A stretch of DNA of 48,390 nucleotides from Chryseobacterium gleum (GCA_945903645.1 CAMDOM010000020.1:1-48390), one strand, 5' to 3'; shown: positions 17,167 to 26,435, counted from the first letter of the stretch. A program made the numbers and translations. Notes: generated by a model not told the origin, from the sequence alone.

Positions 17167-17660
17167 CAGGGCGCAAAGTGAATCATTATTTTAACATTTC
17201 ACTTACAACATAAAACTAAGAATTATCTTACACTATAAAAAAGGTAAGGCAGCATAAACTACTCCGAACCTTTTTTGGGCATACGTTCTCAAAAAGCACT
17301 AAAATTCACACGCCCACCTGCACGAAGTATCTGTAATAGCAACAGCTGCAAACCCCTCCCAAGTATCTACCCCTACGAAATACTGAGGATTTGCAAGCAT
17401 TGCAGACCTCCAATTGTCAGTTTCACAAATTGTGTCAAGCCCATAGCAAGGTGGTGCAATCCCATTACTATTGATTGCCATGCAACATCTTGTTTCATTA
17501 TCGCTACAACTCAGAATAAGAGTAGCAGATAAGAGTAGTACTTTTGTACATGGTTTGAATTTTAATGTAAATGTAGTTCACCTATCCAAGCAATTTGTGG
17601 AGGTCAAACTGAAAAACGAAAAAAGGTACTCCGACACGCATACCACAGGGCGCAAAGTGA
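17167..17660. repeat. 15-base direct repeat bracketing a decayed segment
   Basis: CAGGGCGCAAAGTGA occurs at 17167-17181 and again at 17646-17660, in the same direction. The first copy lies directly beside the broken edge of the IS982 remnant. The frameshifted lipoprotein gene lies between the copies. The repeat could be a footprint of insertion or deletion, or chance. Confidence 0.6.
17299..17551 (-). pseudogene. Small lipoprotein gene, apparently frameshifted near its start
   Basis: On the minus strand ATG at 17551 is followed by TACAAA and a run of four A bases (17542-17545). If one A is removed, the reading becomes a signal peptide of the form MYKVLLLSATLILSC followed by SDNETRCC. This has a good lipobox (LILSC), and the frame stays open to TAG at 17299 with about 60 further residues (VDTWEGFAAVAITDTSCRW). 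As written, the ATG frame stops early and the long frame has no start codon. The product is not recognised. It may be a real pseudogene beside IS debris or a single-base error in the A run. Confidence 0.5.
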
Positions 17661-17914
17661 TGCGAACCGAGTTCTTTTACCTCATTAGCGCTATTTCATT
17701 AGCATTTCACGCCAAGCACGAAAAAAGATAGGTTCTATCTTCAAAGATTCCCAAGCGGGAAAGGCAACCGCTAAACGATGCGTTTGACAGATTTTCAAAC
17801 GTTACGAACGAAAACAACCATTTACACTTACGTTTTCCGAGGTGCGTATTTATACCCAAAACAAACCCTGTTTGAAACGGATGAAGGACATTTTTGGGCA
17901 AAAAGTGGGCAAAC
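17552..17914. other. Non-coding stretch
   Basis: No supported gene on either strand. The stretch holds the second copy of the 15-base repeat (17646-17660). The rest looks like eroded sequence between the lipoprotein remnant and the tRNA terminator. Confidence 0.45.
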
Positions 17915-17951
17915 AAAAAAGGGTTACACTAATTTAATAGCGTAACCCTTT
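17915..17951 (-). terminator. Rho-independent terminator of the tRNA-Arg transcript
   Basis: On the minus strand a perfect 10-base stem, AAAGGGTTAC with GTAACCCTTT, has a 14-base loop and runs into TTTTTT. It lies 10 bases past the tRNA 3' end. Confidence 0.85.
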
Positions 17952-17961
17952 GATTATCAAG

Positions 17962-18035
17962 TGACCCTGTAGGGATTCGAACCCCAAACCTCCTGATCCG
18001 TAGTCAAGTGCTCTATCCAGTTGAGCTACAGAGCC
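17962..18035 (-). tRNA. tRNA-Arg, anticodon ACG
   Basis: A 74-base cloverleaf on the minus strand. The acceptor GGCTCTG pairs with CAGGGTC (two G-T pairs). The anticodon stem CTTGA pairs with TCAGG around the loop CTACGGA, giving anticodon ACG, which reads CGN arginine codons after A-to-I editing. The T arm is TGGGG-TTCGAAT-CCCTA. The 3' CCA is not encoded. A hairpin terminator follows. Confidence 0.95.
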
Positions 18036-18067
18036 AATTCCCTTTTTGTAAGGGGCTGCAAATATAT

Positions 18068-21000
18068 TTAATCCTCCGTCTTATTTTCAAACGAACGAAC
18101 AAAATTCCTTTTCTGTATTTCAGTACTTAATACATAGGTGAAATTGGCAGCCCCTTTCTCTCCTTTTTTAGTTCTGCTATCATCTTTAGTATCCCTAATT
18201 TGACCATTGAAATCGTCTGCAGAGCCTATTGCACCTAGAATTCCTCGTTGATAGTTGAAGAAAAACCAAACGCCATCGCTAGGCTCCAAATAAACCGTTA
18301 GCACATCGCCATTGCGTTTCTTTTTTAGCTCTATTAGGCCAAACATCATTTTGTTTATTTGGAAATCTCCTATGGAAGAAACTCCAATAAAGCCTTTATA
18401 GCGGTAAGAACCCGTTTTTGCATCCCATTGTAGTTTCACATCTGTGAGTAGCAATGTTTTCCGAAGCTCCTTAGGTAATTTTTTGAAACTTCCGTAGAGG
18501 TTAAGTTCTTGAATCAGCTTGGTGGTTTGCTCTTTTCCAACCAACTCAATAAGAGAATTTTCATACTCGGTTCCGTAGAAGATTTGATCCAATGGAGGGA
18601 AATGGACAGTCAACTTTTCCGCCATTATTCGCAAACATTCATCATTAAAGAAGAAATCGAGGCCCATGAGCACATTGAACTGGGTTGAATCGTTGTTCAT
18701 GTTGTGTACAACGGTTCCTGTAGTTGTCATTTCGAGTTGTCCGAAATCGAGACCCATTTGCAATTTGCCTTGGCCTTGAGCAATACACTCATTACTTAAG
18801 CTGACATAATTACCTGCCACCACAGCACCTTTCAGTTTTTCCTTGTTTGAGATACGATATTCTTGGCTCGCATTATCAAAATGCAAATATCCATCCGCTG
18901 CCACGATGTCAATATCGTTTGCTTTTCGTTTGTTGGAAAGGAATGTTGGGTAAACCGTAGTACTGTCTTTACTAATTACAACGCCAGATGACATTGAATT
19001 TCCATTGGCATCTTTAGGATTTGCGGGAATCGGGATATAAATGCTGGCAGGATCAATTTCTTCTTTGAACGCTAGCCAATCGCGGGTTATGCCAGGACAA
19101 TCATGCTTAATACGCGTACTACCCTCATATTGCAAGTGTTGGCGGCTGGCCGAAAGTTTTGCCTTGCCTTTGTAATCAAAGTTTGGACTAAGGGTGAAGG
19201 CAGCATCCTCCGCAATAATTCCTTCGCCATAAGTTTGTTTTACCGAATCGACTCGGATGTCAGCAAAAACTATGCTCTGCTTTTTTCCAGTTACGTCCTT
19301 GTAGTCATACTTTGCCGAGGCGGTGTATTTCCATCTGCCCGTTATATTAACAGCAGCCTCATAGAAGGTGTGGAACTTGGTGGTGCGGTTGGCCACAATT
19401 CCAGCATTTTGGAGTGGGTCAATAACCGCATCTGCTCTAACGGTTAGAGCACCACCGTCAGGCTTTATAATTGCATCAGCCACGTCTATGTACGCCACTT
19501 TGCTAGCTGATATGGTATTGGTTTTCAAATCAAACAATGCAGAAGGCGACTTGAATTGGAGTGAATCTTGGTTTGGGTGTGTGCTTACGAAACGTGAACC
19601 TTCACCTTGGTCTGAGCCAATTTCAATATTTTTCTGATTGATATTCCACTTAAACTCATCTATATAGCACAGGTATTTGTTGACTGGAAAGTCAACGAAA
19701 TCACCACCTGTATTGGAGCGGAACCGACCTTGACGCGTCTTCAAATCGATGTCCATTTTCACGTTTGTTGTTCGAAAAGCAAAGGCATCCGAACCAGGAC
19801 CTTTAAGTTTGAATGCAGCTTGATCTGCATGAAAATCTTGGAACTTAAAGTTGAAGTTTTTGGATTCCATTTCCGAATCAGCAAAATCAATTTGGCCAGC
19901 GCCATCAAGCCCTTTGGGAGATAAGTCTATCATGCCATGGTGGGCCAATTCGCCTCCATAAATGTCAAATGCATTCTGAACCTTATGCGCATAAAAGTGA
20001 TCTTCCTTCGGCATCCAATGGATTCGAACATCTACGCCTTTCACAGGAGGATATTGCACACCACCACTTTGGCTTGCCATGGTGAAATCTTGGGCAATTC
20101 CATTTACCGAATCTGGGAAAAACAAGAGGTCTCTCGATTTTGAAACCGAAGTTAGATATTCCAATTGGCCATCACCGCGAAGTCCTTCATGACTCATGTT
20201 GATAGTTGCTTTGTAATCACCCTTGCCTGCAAAAACAGGGTAGCCCTCGGCCGGTGTTTCACGCACAAATCCAAGCGAAAAGTCGGGCTGCAAGCGCAGT
20301 GTTTCCTGAAAATTTGGGAATATTCCTCCCGAAACAAACTCGCCAGCAAATTCCAATCCTTCCTTGGTGAAATTATCCAACGAGTCGATTGTAAATGGAA
20401 CAAGGTGCATATAGAAGTCCTCTTTTTTATAGGCTCCATCTTGAATTGAACGGCTATCGTAATAGACATACGAATCTTCCAAACTATTGAAAACGGGATA
20501 GCGTGGATGGTCTTTTACTCCAGATTTGTTGTCCTGTCTATCCACTAAAAGCTCGCCATTTAAGTCGCGCAACAGTGTTTTTACTTTTTTGAGCTTTTGT
20601 TTGCCAAAGTCGTCCATTGGCCCGTCTGGAACTGACAATCGGAGGGAATCCACTTGCTTGAGGTCTATTTTAAACTCATCATAATGGAAGTAAAATTTCT
20701 TGCCATAGAAATCCAATCTACCTGCCAATACTTTGCCATCAAACGCAAAATCGCGGTTCTTTTTAACAGTTAATTCCTGATTGTATGGGAAAATAGTTAC
20801 GTTTTGAGAATCGGACAGAAATATGCGCCCCACACCATTCAAGTCCAAATCCCAGTTTAAGAGATTCAGTTTTCCGTTGGGTAAACCTTTGATAACCGAT
20901 TCGAATTGCAATACATCATAGTCGGTCTTTTTAGATTTAGACAATACATAATGGTGCAATTTGGGCTTCACATCAACCTCGTCTTTATCGTAATTGTAGT

Positions 21001-22495
21001 CCATATAGCCTGCATTCGCTAGATTGATTAGAAACACTTTTGTATCCGAAAGGTCTGCTCTGAGCACACCTGCTGCTTCGTCCAAACGTAGGTTTTGTCG
21101 ATTATTCTTTTGGCAATAATCCCGTATTTTCCATAGGGGGTGGGTGTCGGCCATACCTTTTACTTTGTCGTATCTAAACTCGTCATAGTAGGTTTCAGAT
21201 TCGAACATGGCGCCACTTTGATCGCCTCCGCTTTTGTTTTCCAACGAAAGCCATTCTTCCCCCAAGCTCCATGTGAGCGCCTCCACGTGAATCTCTACTT
21301 TATGGTAAGAATCGAAAAATGGGCTGCGTCCTGTACCTTCTTTGTCCTTGGTGAACACCACAGAATGGCTTTCCACATTGTAATTCATCTGTATGCCAGG
21401 GTGGTAAATGGAGTCTTGCTCGTACAAAATGGACAGTTTCACTTTATCTGCCAGCACCTTGTCTTTTTTGATTACAAAAGCTCTGGAGCGCGCAATAATA
21501 AAGGGCTCTACTTTTTTGGTGATTTGATTTTTCTTTTTAAACATGAACATGGCCTCAAACCCAACGGTGCCCGAACCAAGAAATTTTACCCCATGTTGGG
21601 AAAACCCACCTGAATAATCCACATCCTTAAAAATCTCCTTAATCACAATGCGTTTGTCATACGAATCGAAGCGTGGATAGGAGGCCTTGTCGTCCTTTAC
21701 GTCTGCTAATATCTTTTCCGTCAATGTTCCTCTGTGCGGTTTTGAGAGGTATTTGGGGTGATAAAACGTTACGGAATCAATGGTATATCCCGGTTTGCTC
21801 ACATCCAAGATGTAATCTCCCAGTTGGGCATAGGTTTCGGCCGCGTCAAAACCGGCCCGAACCCAATCCACTTTTCCTCCTTTGCCTTGCCATTGCTGAC
21901 GCGTTGGGAAATAAACGCCTGAAGTGCCATAAATGATAGAGCTATCGCCTTTGGAGTAGGCTTTCAAGTCAATTTTACCGAACACCACTTTGGGGATGCT
22001 ATCGTATTCAAGCGAATACTGTTCGGCTTTGGCCACCCATTTCACACTCTTAGAATCGAAGAGAACAAAATCAGTAAAGAGCCCGCGGCACATTTCTAAA
22101 TAATCGGTGAACTGCTTTCGCGAAAGTTGGGTCACCACCTTTTCCAATCCGTCATGAAAAGCGTCAAAATCGGTGGACGATTTCGAGCTATTGGCAAATG
22201 CAATTAAGGTGTAGATGTAGTTTTCGAAATCAACAGCTTTCTTCTTTTTGTCAACCATCAAGTTGCTCACTTTGTAAACGCGGTCTTTCTGTGTTGGACT
22301 AAAATGGCCGCTATTCCAAATGGGAAGCACCGTTTCTTCAAAGAATTTCTCGGCCTTTTTTTCGTCTCCTTGGGCAAAAAGAGCCTGCAGTTCTTGAATG
22401 TATTTGTCACTGTCGGCAGTGAAAGGTTTCATTTGTTGCGCCTGCACCGACATGGCAACCAGCGCGAATAGAATTCCAAAAAAAGTGCTTTTCAT
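18068..22495 (-). CDS. Very large secreted protein of unknown function (about 1475 residues)
   Basis: I do not recognise a named family. The start MKSTFFGILFALVAMSVQAQ is a clean signal peptide. An ATG sits directly before it (22498), and the open frame continues upstream to 22771 without a signal-like start, so I exclude that extension. Residues to about 170 are helical (FFEETVLPIWNSG). The remainder is rich in short beta strands, with Lys, Asp and Gly turns and many phrases of the pattern DFYGKKFYFHYDEFKIDLK. It ends in a basic stretch. No transmembrane helix other than the signal, no catalytic motif and no T9SS tail is visible. It could be a periplasmic or outer-membrane-associated beta-rich scaffold. 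The gene ends 32 bases from the tRNA-Arg start and seems monocistronic. Confidence 0.75.
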   Translation of the reverse strand: MKSTFFGILFALVAMSVQAQQMKPFTADSDKYIQELQALFAQGDEKKAEKFFEETVLPIWNSGHFSPTQKDRVYKVSNLMVDKKKKAVDFENYIYTLIAFANSSKSSTDFDAFHDGLEKVVTQLSRKQFTDYLEMCRGLFTDFVLFDSKSVKWVAKAEQYSLEYDSIPKVVFGKIDLKAYSKGDSSIIYGTSGVYFPTRQQWQGKGGKVDWVRAGFDAAETYAQLGDYILDVSKPGYTIDSVTFYHPKYLSKPHRGTLTEKILADVKDDKASYPRFDSYDKRIVIKEIFKDVDYSGGFSQHGVKFLGSGTVGFEAMFMFKKKNQITKKVEPFIIARSRAFVIKKDKVLADKVKLSILYEQDSIYHPGIQMNYNVESHSVVFTKDKEGTGRSPFFDSYHKVEIHVEALTWSLGEEWLSLENKSGGDQSGAMFESETYYDEFRYDKVKGMADTHPLWKIRDYCQKNNRQNLRLDEAAGVLRADLSDTKVFLINLANAGYMDYNYDKDEVDVKPKLHHYVLSKSKKTDYDVLQFESVIKGLPNGKLNLLNWDLDLNGVGRIFLSDSQNVTIFPYNQELTVKKNRDFAFDGKVLAGRLDFYGKKFYFHYDEFKIDLKQVDSLRLSVPDGPMDDFGKQKLKKVKTLLRDLNGELLVDRQDNKSGVKDHPRYPVFNSLEDSYVYYDSRSIQDGAYKKEDFYMHLVPFTIDSLDNFTKEGLEFAGEFVSGGIFPNFQETLRLQPDFSLGFVRETPAEGYPVFAGKGDYKATINMSHEGLRGDGQLEYLTSVSKSRDLLFFPDSVNGIAQDFTMASQSGGVQYPPVKGVDVRIHWMPKEDHFYAHKVQNAFDIYGGELAHHGMIDLSPKGLDGAGQIDFADSEMESKNFNFKFQDFHADQAAFKLKGPGSDAFAFRTTNVKMDIDLKTRQGRFRSNTGGDFVDFPVNKYLCYIDEFKWNINQKNIEIGSDQGEGSRFVSTHPNQDSLQFKSPSALFDLKTNTISASKVAYIDVADAIIKPDGGALTVRADAVIDPLQNAGIVANRTTKFHTFYEAAVNITGRWKYTASAKYDYKDVTGKKQSIVFADIRVDSVKQTYGEGIIAEDAAFTLSPNFDYKGKAKLSASRQHLQYEGSTRIKHDCPGITRDWLAFKEEIDPASIYIPIPANPKDANGNSMSSGVVISKDSTTVYPTFLSNKRKANDIDIVAADGYLHFDNASQEYRISNKEKLKGAVVAGNYVSLSNECIAQGQGKLQMGLDFGQLEMTTTGTVVHNMNNDSTQFNVLMGLDFFFNDECLRIMAEKLTVHFPPLDQIFYGTEYENSLIELVGKEQTTKLIQELNLYGSFKKLPKELRKTLLLTDVKLQWDAKTGSYRYKGFIGVSSIGDFQINKMMFGLIELKKKRNGDVLTVYLEPSDGVWFFFNYQRGILGAIGSADDFNGQIRDTKDDSRTKKGEKGAANFTYVLSTEIQKRNFVRSFENKTED

Positions 22496-22498
22496 CAT

Positions 22499-22785
22499 GG
22501 CATAAATATAGCGGGCAAAGGTGGGAAAAAGGTTTGGCTGCGCATTTGAAATCAACACATTCACCACAGTTGATTGCACGTAAAGTGATGTTTTTTTGTC
22601 ATTTATATTCATCTTAATAGCTGTTATAAATCGCTCTTTACTAGGTAGTTTTATGGCAATTTTAATTTGACTACTTTCTTTTAGTTGCGGAAATATGGAC
22701 AACACCAAGCTTAGCTGCATACCAGGATACCATTTGGAATTAGGGTGTAAGTGAGGAAACTTTACGCTCAAATAATCAAGTATTG
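22499..22785. other. Divergent intergenic region
   Basis: Separates the large secreted protein gene from the DUF4190-like pseudogene. A weak minus-strand box CACCTTTG lies about 17 bases before the large gene and could be its -7 element. Nothing else is recognised. Confidence 0.4.
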
Positions 22786-23348
22786 ATGGAAACTGCCACT
22801 AATTTGGCGTCTATTCCTAGCAGTTATGACGGAGGTGCGCCCTAAATGGATGGCAATCTGACGGCCGCTTCTGCCAAGGAAATTGTACCTAGTTCAATAC
22901 CCAAAAAAGCAAGTAAATTTGAACGATTGACTATCAAGGTAGTGATGGAACCTATGCGTCAATTAAATCGCGATAGGTTGAGCAGCCTCTTGCGGAGATT
23001 GGTGTTTTCATAAGAAGGCGAAGAAAAATACGGTTGGAGCGTGGTTGGAATCATTGCCATGTCACTTAGTGCTATTGCGTCTATCGCCTTATCACTTGTA
23101 GTTTTTACGCTAGTTTAGGGTGCTACGTTTTGGCTTTTGCCGCTCATACTGGGCTACATTTTTGGTTTGGTGGGAATGATTCTCGGCATAGTTGGAAATC
23201 GCCAAACAAAAGCAGGAGGCAAAAAGGTAGAGGATTTGCCATTGCTGGAATGATACTCGGCATTGTGAGTTTTGCCTTAAGCCTTATTGCTCTTGTGATA
23301 GGCTTGGTAATAAACCTGCAGACTAGCAACTATATTTTTAACCGTTAA
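22786..23348 (+). pseudogene. DUF4190-like membrane protein, inactivated by three stops and a frameshift
   Basis: From ATG at 22786 one frame reads METATNLASIPSSYDGGAP, stop TAA at 22843, then MDGNLTAASAKEIVPSS and KASKFERLTIKVVMEPM, stop TAA at 23011. It continues KYGWSVVGIIAMSLSAIAS, stop TAG at 23116, then LGYIFGLVGMILGIVGN. Near 23225 the sense moves to another frame: GRGFAIAGMILGIVSFALS, ending at 23348. Two Gly-rich hydrophobic hairpins with MILGIV repeats are typical of DUF4190-like proteins. All three stops would become Gln by a single T-to-C change. A terminator follows. This is a decayed gene. Confidence 0.75.
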
Positions 23349-23377
23349 ATAGGTCAACCCTAAATAGAATATATGAG

Positions 23378-23411
23378 AAAACCTCAAATGCACCTGCAGT
23401 TGAGGTTTTTT
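23378..23411 (+). terminator. Rho-independent terminator after the DUF4190-like pseudogene
   Basis: AAAACCTCAA at 23378-23387 pairs with TTGAGGTTTT at 23400-23409, with a 12-base loop and a T-run. This hairpin is why I do not start the next gene at the ATG at 23373. Confidence 0.8.
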
Positions 23412-23454
23412 CCTTTCTGTCTGGCGATGGGTAGCATTGCCCATGGGCTTTCCT

Positions 23455-23462
23455 TACCTTTC
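23455..23462 (+). promoter_or_regulatory. Possible promoter -7 box for the ABC permease
   Basis: TACCTTTC is one base from TAnnTTTG and lies 15 bases before the chosen ATG at 23478, after the terminator of the preceding gene. Confidence 0.35.
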
Positions 23463-23477
23463 GGACCTATAAATCAA

Positions 23478-24731
23478 ATGGATAAGAAATATCTGCAACT
23501 CATTTATGAGAACGTAAATGTGGCCCTCACTAGCATTAGAGGGCAGTTATTGCGCACCATTCTCACCATGCTCATCATTGCTATTGGAATTATGGCGCTG
23601 GTTGGCATTCTTACATCTATTGATGGTATTCGTGGTTCTATCAATAGCAATTTTACGAGTATGGGAGCCAATACCTTCACTATTCGAAACAGAGGAACCC
23701 AGGTTAGAATTGGCATGGGAGGTATGAAACCCAAAACCTACGAGCGCATTCATTATCGGCAGGCAATTAAGTTCAAGGAGATTTTTGACTACCCTGCGCT
23801 AGTATCAATTTCGGCCATGGCAAGTTTTTCTGCCAAATTGAAGTATGAAAACGAAGCTACCCAGCCGAACATCAATGTGATGGGTTGCGATGATGCTTAT
23901 TTCGCGGTGAGTGGCTATGAGATTGAGGAAGGGCGCAATTTTTCTGACCCTGAATTGCGGTTTGGCATTCCTGTAATTGTAATTGGGAAGGAGGTGCGCA
24001 AGACTCTTTTTTCTGCAAATCAAGACCCGATTGGCAAAGAAGTTTTGGTGGGAGCATATCGCTATAAAGTGATAGGAGTTTTGGCCGAGAAAGGCTCGAG
24101 CATGAGCTTTGGAGGCGATAAAACCTGCATGATTCCCCTCACAAATGCCCGTCAAAACTATCTTGGAGGAACTACATCTTTCACTGTTAGTGTATTAGCC
24201 ACCGATGCCACGCGTTTGGATGAAGCGATAAGTGAAGCAACGGGCTATTTTCGAGTTTCCCGTGGATTAAAAGCAACCACGGAAAATAATTTTGACATTC
24301 TGCGGAGCGATAATTTATCCCGCATACTAGGCGATAACCTCTATCAAGTGCAATTGGCGGGAATGCTCATCGGTATCGTTACGTTGATGGGCGCAGCAAT
24401 TGGTTTGATGAATATTATGTTGGTTTCAGTAACCGAACGCACAAGAGAAATTGGGGTGCGGAAGGCTTTGGGAGCCACTAAAGCATTTATTCGACTTCAA
24501 TTTCTTGTAGAAGCAGTGCTTATCTCAGTTATTGGGGGAATTGTGGGGATTTTGCTCGGAATAGGAATAGGAAATTCAGTCTCCGCTTTTATTGGAGGTG
24601 GATTTATCATTCCTTGGCTTTGGATAACCGTAGGCGTGGTATTGTGCTTTGTGACGGGTGTGGTTTCTGGAATTTATCCCGCCATCAAAGCTTCGAATCT
24701 CGACCCAATTGAGTCGTTACGATTCGAGTAG
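23478..24731 (+). CDS. MacB/FtsX-type ABC transporter permease
   Basis: An inner-membrane permease of the type that works with an ATPase and often an adaptor to move peptides, lipids or drugs mechanically across the periplasm. Of 417 residues, one transmembrane helix lies near 20-45 (TILTMLIIAIGIMALVG). A large periplasmic MacB-PCD-like domain follows. Three C-terminal helices form the FtsX domain with the motif GLMNIMLVSVTERTREIGVR and ALGATKAFIRLQFL. I start at ATG 23478 because the open frame upstream of it runs through a terminator hairpin. No ATPase (MacB/LolD-type) or membrane-fusion gene is adjacent, so its partner is encoded elsewhere. It converges with the lipase-like gene 11 bases downstream. 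Confidence 0.9.
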   Translation: MDKKYLQLIYENVNVALTSIRGQLLRTILTMLIIAIGIMALVGILTSIDGIRGSINSNFTSMGANTFTIRNRGTQVRIGMGGMKPKTYERIHYRQAIKFKEIFDYPALVSISAMASFSAKLKYENEATQPNINVMGCDDAYFAVSGYEIEEGRNFSDPELRFGIPVIVIGKEVRKTLFSANQDPIGKEVLVGAYRYKVIGVLAEKGSSMSFGGDKTCMIPLTNARQNYLGGTTSFTVSVLATDATRLDEAISEATGYFRVSRGLKATTENNFDILRSDNLSRILGDNLYQVQLAGMLIGIVTLMGAAIGLMNIMLVSVTERTREIGVRKALGATKAFIRLQFLVEAVLISVIGGIVGILLGIGIGNSVSAFIGGGFIIPWLWITVGVVLCFVTGVVSGIYPAIKASNLDPIESLRFE

Positions 24732-24742
24732 CAATCTCCGAA

Positions 24743-26047
24743 CTAGTCAAATACACCAATGGTAAGTCCTTCACTTTCTGAAGGCCAATTGCGCACATTC
24801 AACGTTCTTTGATTGAAGGTAAGTGTTATGGCTTCAGACGATGCGGTTGGAAAAAAAACGTCCACACCGCTTAAGAACGAAAGACTTCCAAATAGACCTA
24901 CGGCATTAGCATCGGTTTGTCCGTTTCCATTATCGTAAAGGAAAAATGCAATGGATGTATTGTCTGCTGAGGCAAATTCTGGAGTGCTGAGTTCCACATT
25001 GTTTGCGAAAAGCTCATCGCGACCAGTAATTACGGATTGACTAGATGCAAAAGCAATAACCACCGCTTGTTCGTCATCCGCTGGTAGACTTGCCAATAGA
25101 ATTCCAGCCAAGGAAGAAGCTGGAGGCATTGCACGTAGATAAACGATATTGTCAGATGTGAGAAAAGGCTCTCTGTAATAGTGCAGCTTGCGCCCAGATG
25201 CTTCTGCTGGCGTTACTTCAAATTCATAAAACGCACCTTCCTCAGCTTTAAAACAACCCCATTGTCCAAATTCGTTTGTGGTGTAAGTGATTATGGGTTC
25301 GTTCGCAATTCGCAATCCCGTAGCTCCATCCACCTCAAACACCTGCACAATTGCACCAACCAAGGGCTCATTTTCCCCTAAAGTGAGCACCTTTCCTCCA
25401 ATCTCTCTGGTTTCATCCGAAACTATAGTTGATGAAATTGCCGCTGTGCCACGAAAAAATTGAAACATTGCTTCGAATGTTTCGGGGGAAGTGGCTACCT
25501 CGTAATGATCCTTTCCAATTAACTGTACGTTTTGAGCGCCTGGAATATCTGCACCTGCAACAATCGCATAATAAGGCGACCAAATGTTTAGGGTTGGCAC
25601 CTCGCCATTGGGGCCAGCTGGAGCAGTTTGAGGGCTGCTTCCTAAGTGCACATAATGCGCAACTTTTACTGCGCGTGTGGCATCAGCCAAATAATCGTAG
25701 CCCAAACCACCACCAGCACTATGTCCAGCTAATTCTATTTGAGAAGCTCCAGTTCTGGCCAAAACACCTTCAATAAATGCGTCTAATGCCTCAACCTTAG
25801 AACCACCTCCTAGTGAGTTCCAGTCGAACACGTAAACGCTGACGCCACAATAATTATTTTGAAGAAATCGCTTTGCTTGCTTGGCATAAGTGTCTCCTGA
25901 AGCCAAAAAACCATGACACATTACAATTGGCAGATAGGTTGTGTCGCATGTTTGTGATTCATCCACATTGTTGATTATCTCATCATCTGGCGAACAAGCA
26001 GAAATAAACACAGCGATAACTGCTGAAAGGAAGAGAAGCTTTTTCAT
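24743..26047 (-). CDS. Lipase-like lipoprotein (alpha/beta hydrolase with C-terminal beta domain)
   Basis: A lipid-anchored secreted hydrolase. The signal ends in a lipobox with Cys18 (VFISAC). Residues 35-210 form an alpha/beta hydrolase fold of the triacylglycerol lipase type: oxyanion HGFLASG near residue 45, nucleophile Ser110 in AGHSAGG, and a possible catalytic His in GKDHYEV. Residues 210-434 form beta-rich domains; the first resembles a carboxypeptidase-regulatory or CNA-like beta sandwich (GKVLTLGENEPLVGAIVQVF). This suggests a surface lipase or esterase. It is the sole gene on its strand here and is divergent from the ABM-like gene. The substrate chain length cannot be inferred. Confidence 0.85.
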   Translation of the reverse strand: MKKLLFLSAVIAVFISACSPDDEIINNVDESQTCDTTYLPIVMCHGFLASGDTYAKQAKRFLQNNYCGVSVYVFDWNSLGGGSKVEALDAFIEGVLARTGASQIELAGHSAGGGLGYDYLADATRAVKVAHYVHLGSSPQTAPAGPNGEVPTLNIWSPYYAIVAGADIPGAQNVQLIGKDHYEVATSPETFEAMFQFFRGTAAISSTIVSDETREIGGKVLTLGENEPLVGAIVQVFEVDGATGLRIANEPIITYTTNEFGQWGCFKAEEGAFYEFEVTPAEASGRKLHYYREPFLTSDNIVYLRAMPPASSLAGILLASLPADDEQAVVIAFASSQSVITGRDELFANNVELSTPEFASADNTSIAFFLYDNGNGQTDANAVGLFGSLSFLSGVDVFFPTASSEAITLTFNQRTLNVRNWPSESEGLTIGVFD

Positions 26048-26147
26048 GATTTCGTTCGAATTGAACGTTGAAATTAAGAATTACTCCAACTCAGTTAAAG
26101 CATCAGAAACCAATTAGATTCGCCCATTCAATCAATCAGTAAAAAAT

Positions 26148-26435
26148 ATGATTACCCGAATTGTAAAACTCATATTTGAACCGCAAAATGTGGGTGAATT
26201 TCAAGCCATATTCAATAGGAATAGTGCGCTTATTCGGGCATTTGAGGGTTGTCATGGTGTTCGGTTAATGCGCGATTTAGAGAACACTTCTATCTTCTTC
26301 ACCATCTCAATTTGGGAAAGTGAAGCCCATTTGAATCGCTATCGAAAGTCGGAGCTTTTTATAGCCACATGGGCAAGCACAAAAAAACTGTTTGCTGCTC
26401 CAGCTAAAGCGAATTCGTTAGAGGAAGTTGGATAA
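26148..26435 (+). CDS. Small ABM-superfamily (dimeric ferredoxin-like) protein
   Basis: A 95-residue protein with the beta-alpha-beta-beta pattern of the antibiotic biosynthesis monooxygenase superfamily: a first strand TRIVKLIFEP, a helix around FQAIFNRNSALIRAF, then GCHGVRLMRDLENTSIFFTISIWES and a helix with HLNRYRKSELF. The Trp-Glu-Ser motif before a helix is common in this fold. Members may be haem-degrading enzymes, monooxygenases or have no known activity; I cannot choose. The methyltransferase gene begins 30 bases downstream on the same strand, so they may share a transcript. Confidence 0.7.
   Translation: MITRIVKLIFEPQNVGEFQAIFNRNSALIRAFEGCHGVRLMRDLENTSIFFTISIWESEAHLNRYRKSELFIATWASTKKLFAAPAKANSLEEVG

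Noticed and set aside
17471-17731. Plus-strand 86-residue open frame
   Set aside because: It overlaps the lipoprotein remnant, lacks a recognisable domain and crosses the repeat copy.
22843-23118. Possible reading of TAA/TAG as glutamine
   Set aside because: Other genes in the window end normally at TAA, TAG and TGA, and the same locus also has a frameshift, so pseudogene decay explains the stops.
23373-23477. N-terminal extension of the ABC permease from ATG 23373
   Set aside because: The extension would be translated through a perfect terminator hairpin, and the FtsX-type N-terminus starts naturally at 23478.
26050-26064. Palindrome-like CGTTC-GAATT-GAACG between the lipase-like and ABM-like genes
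   Set aside because: Only five paired bases per arm; too short to call an operator without further copies.
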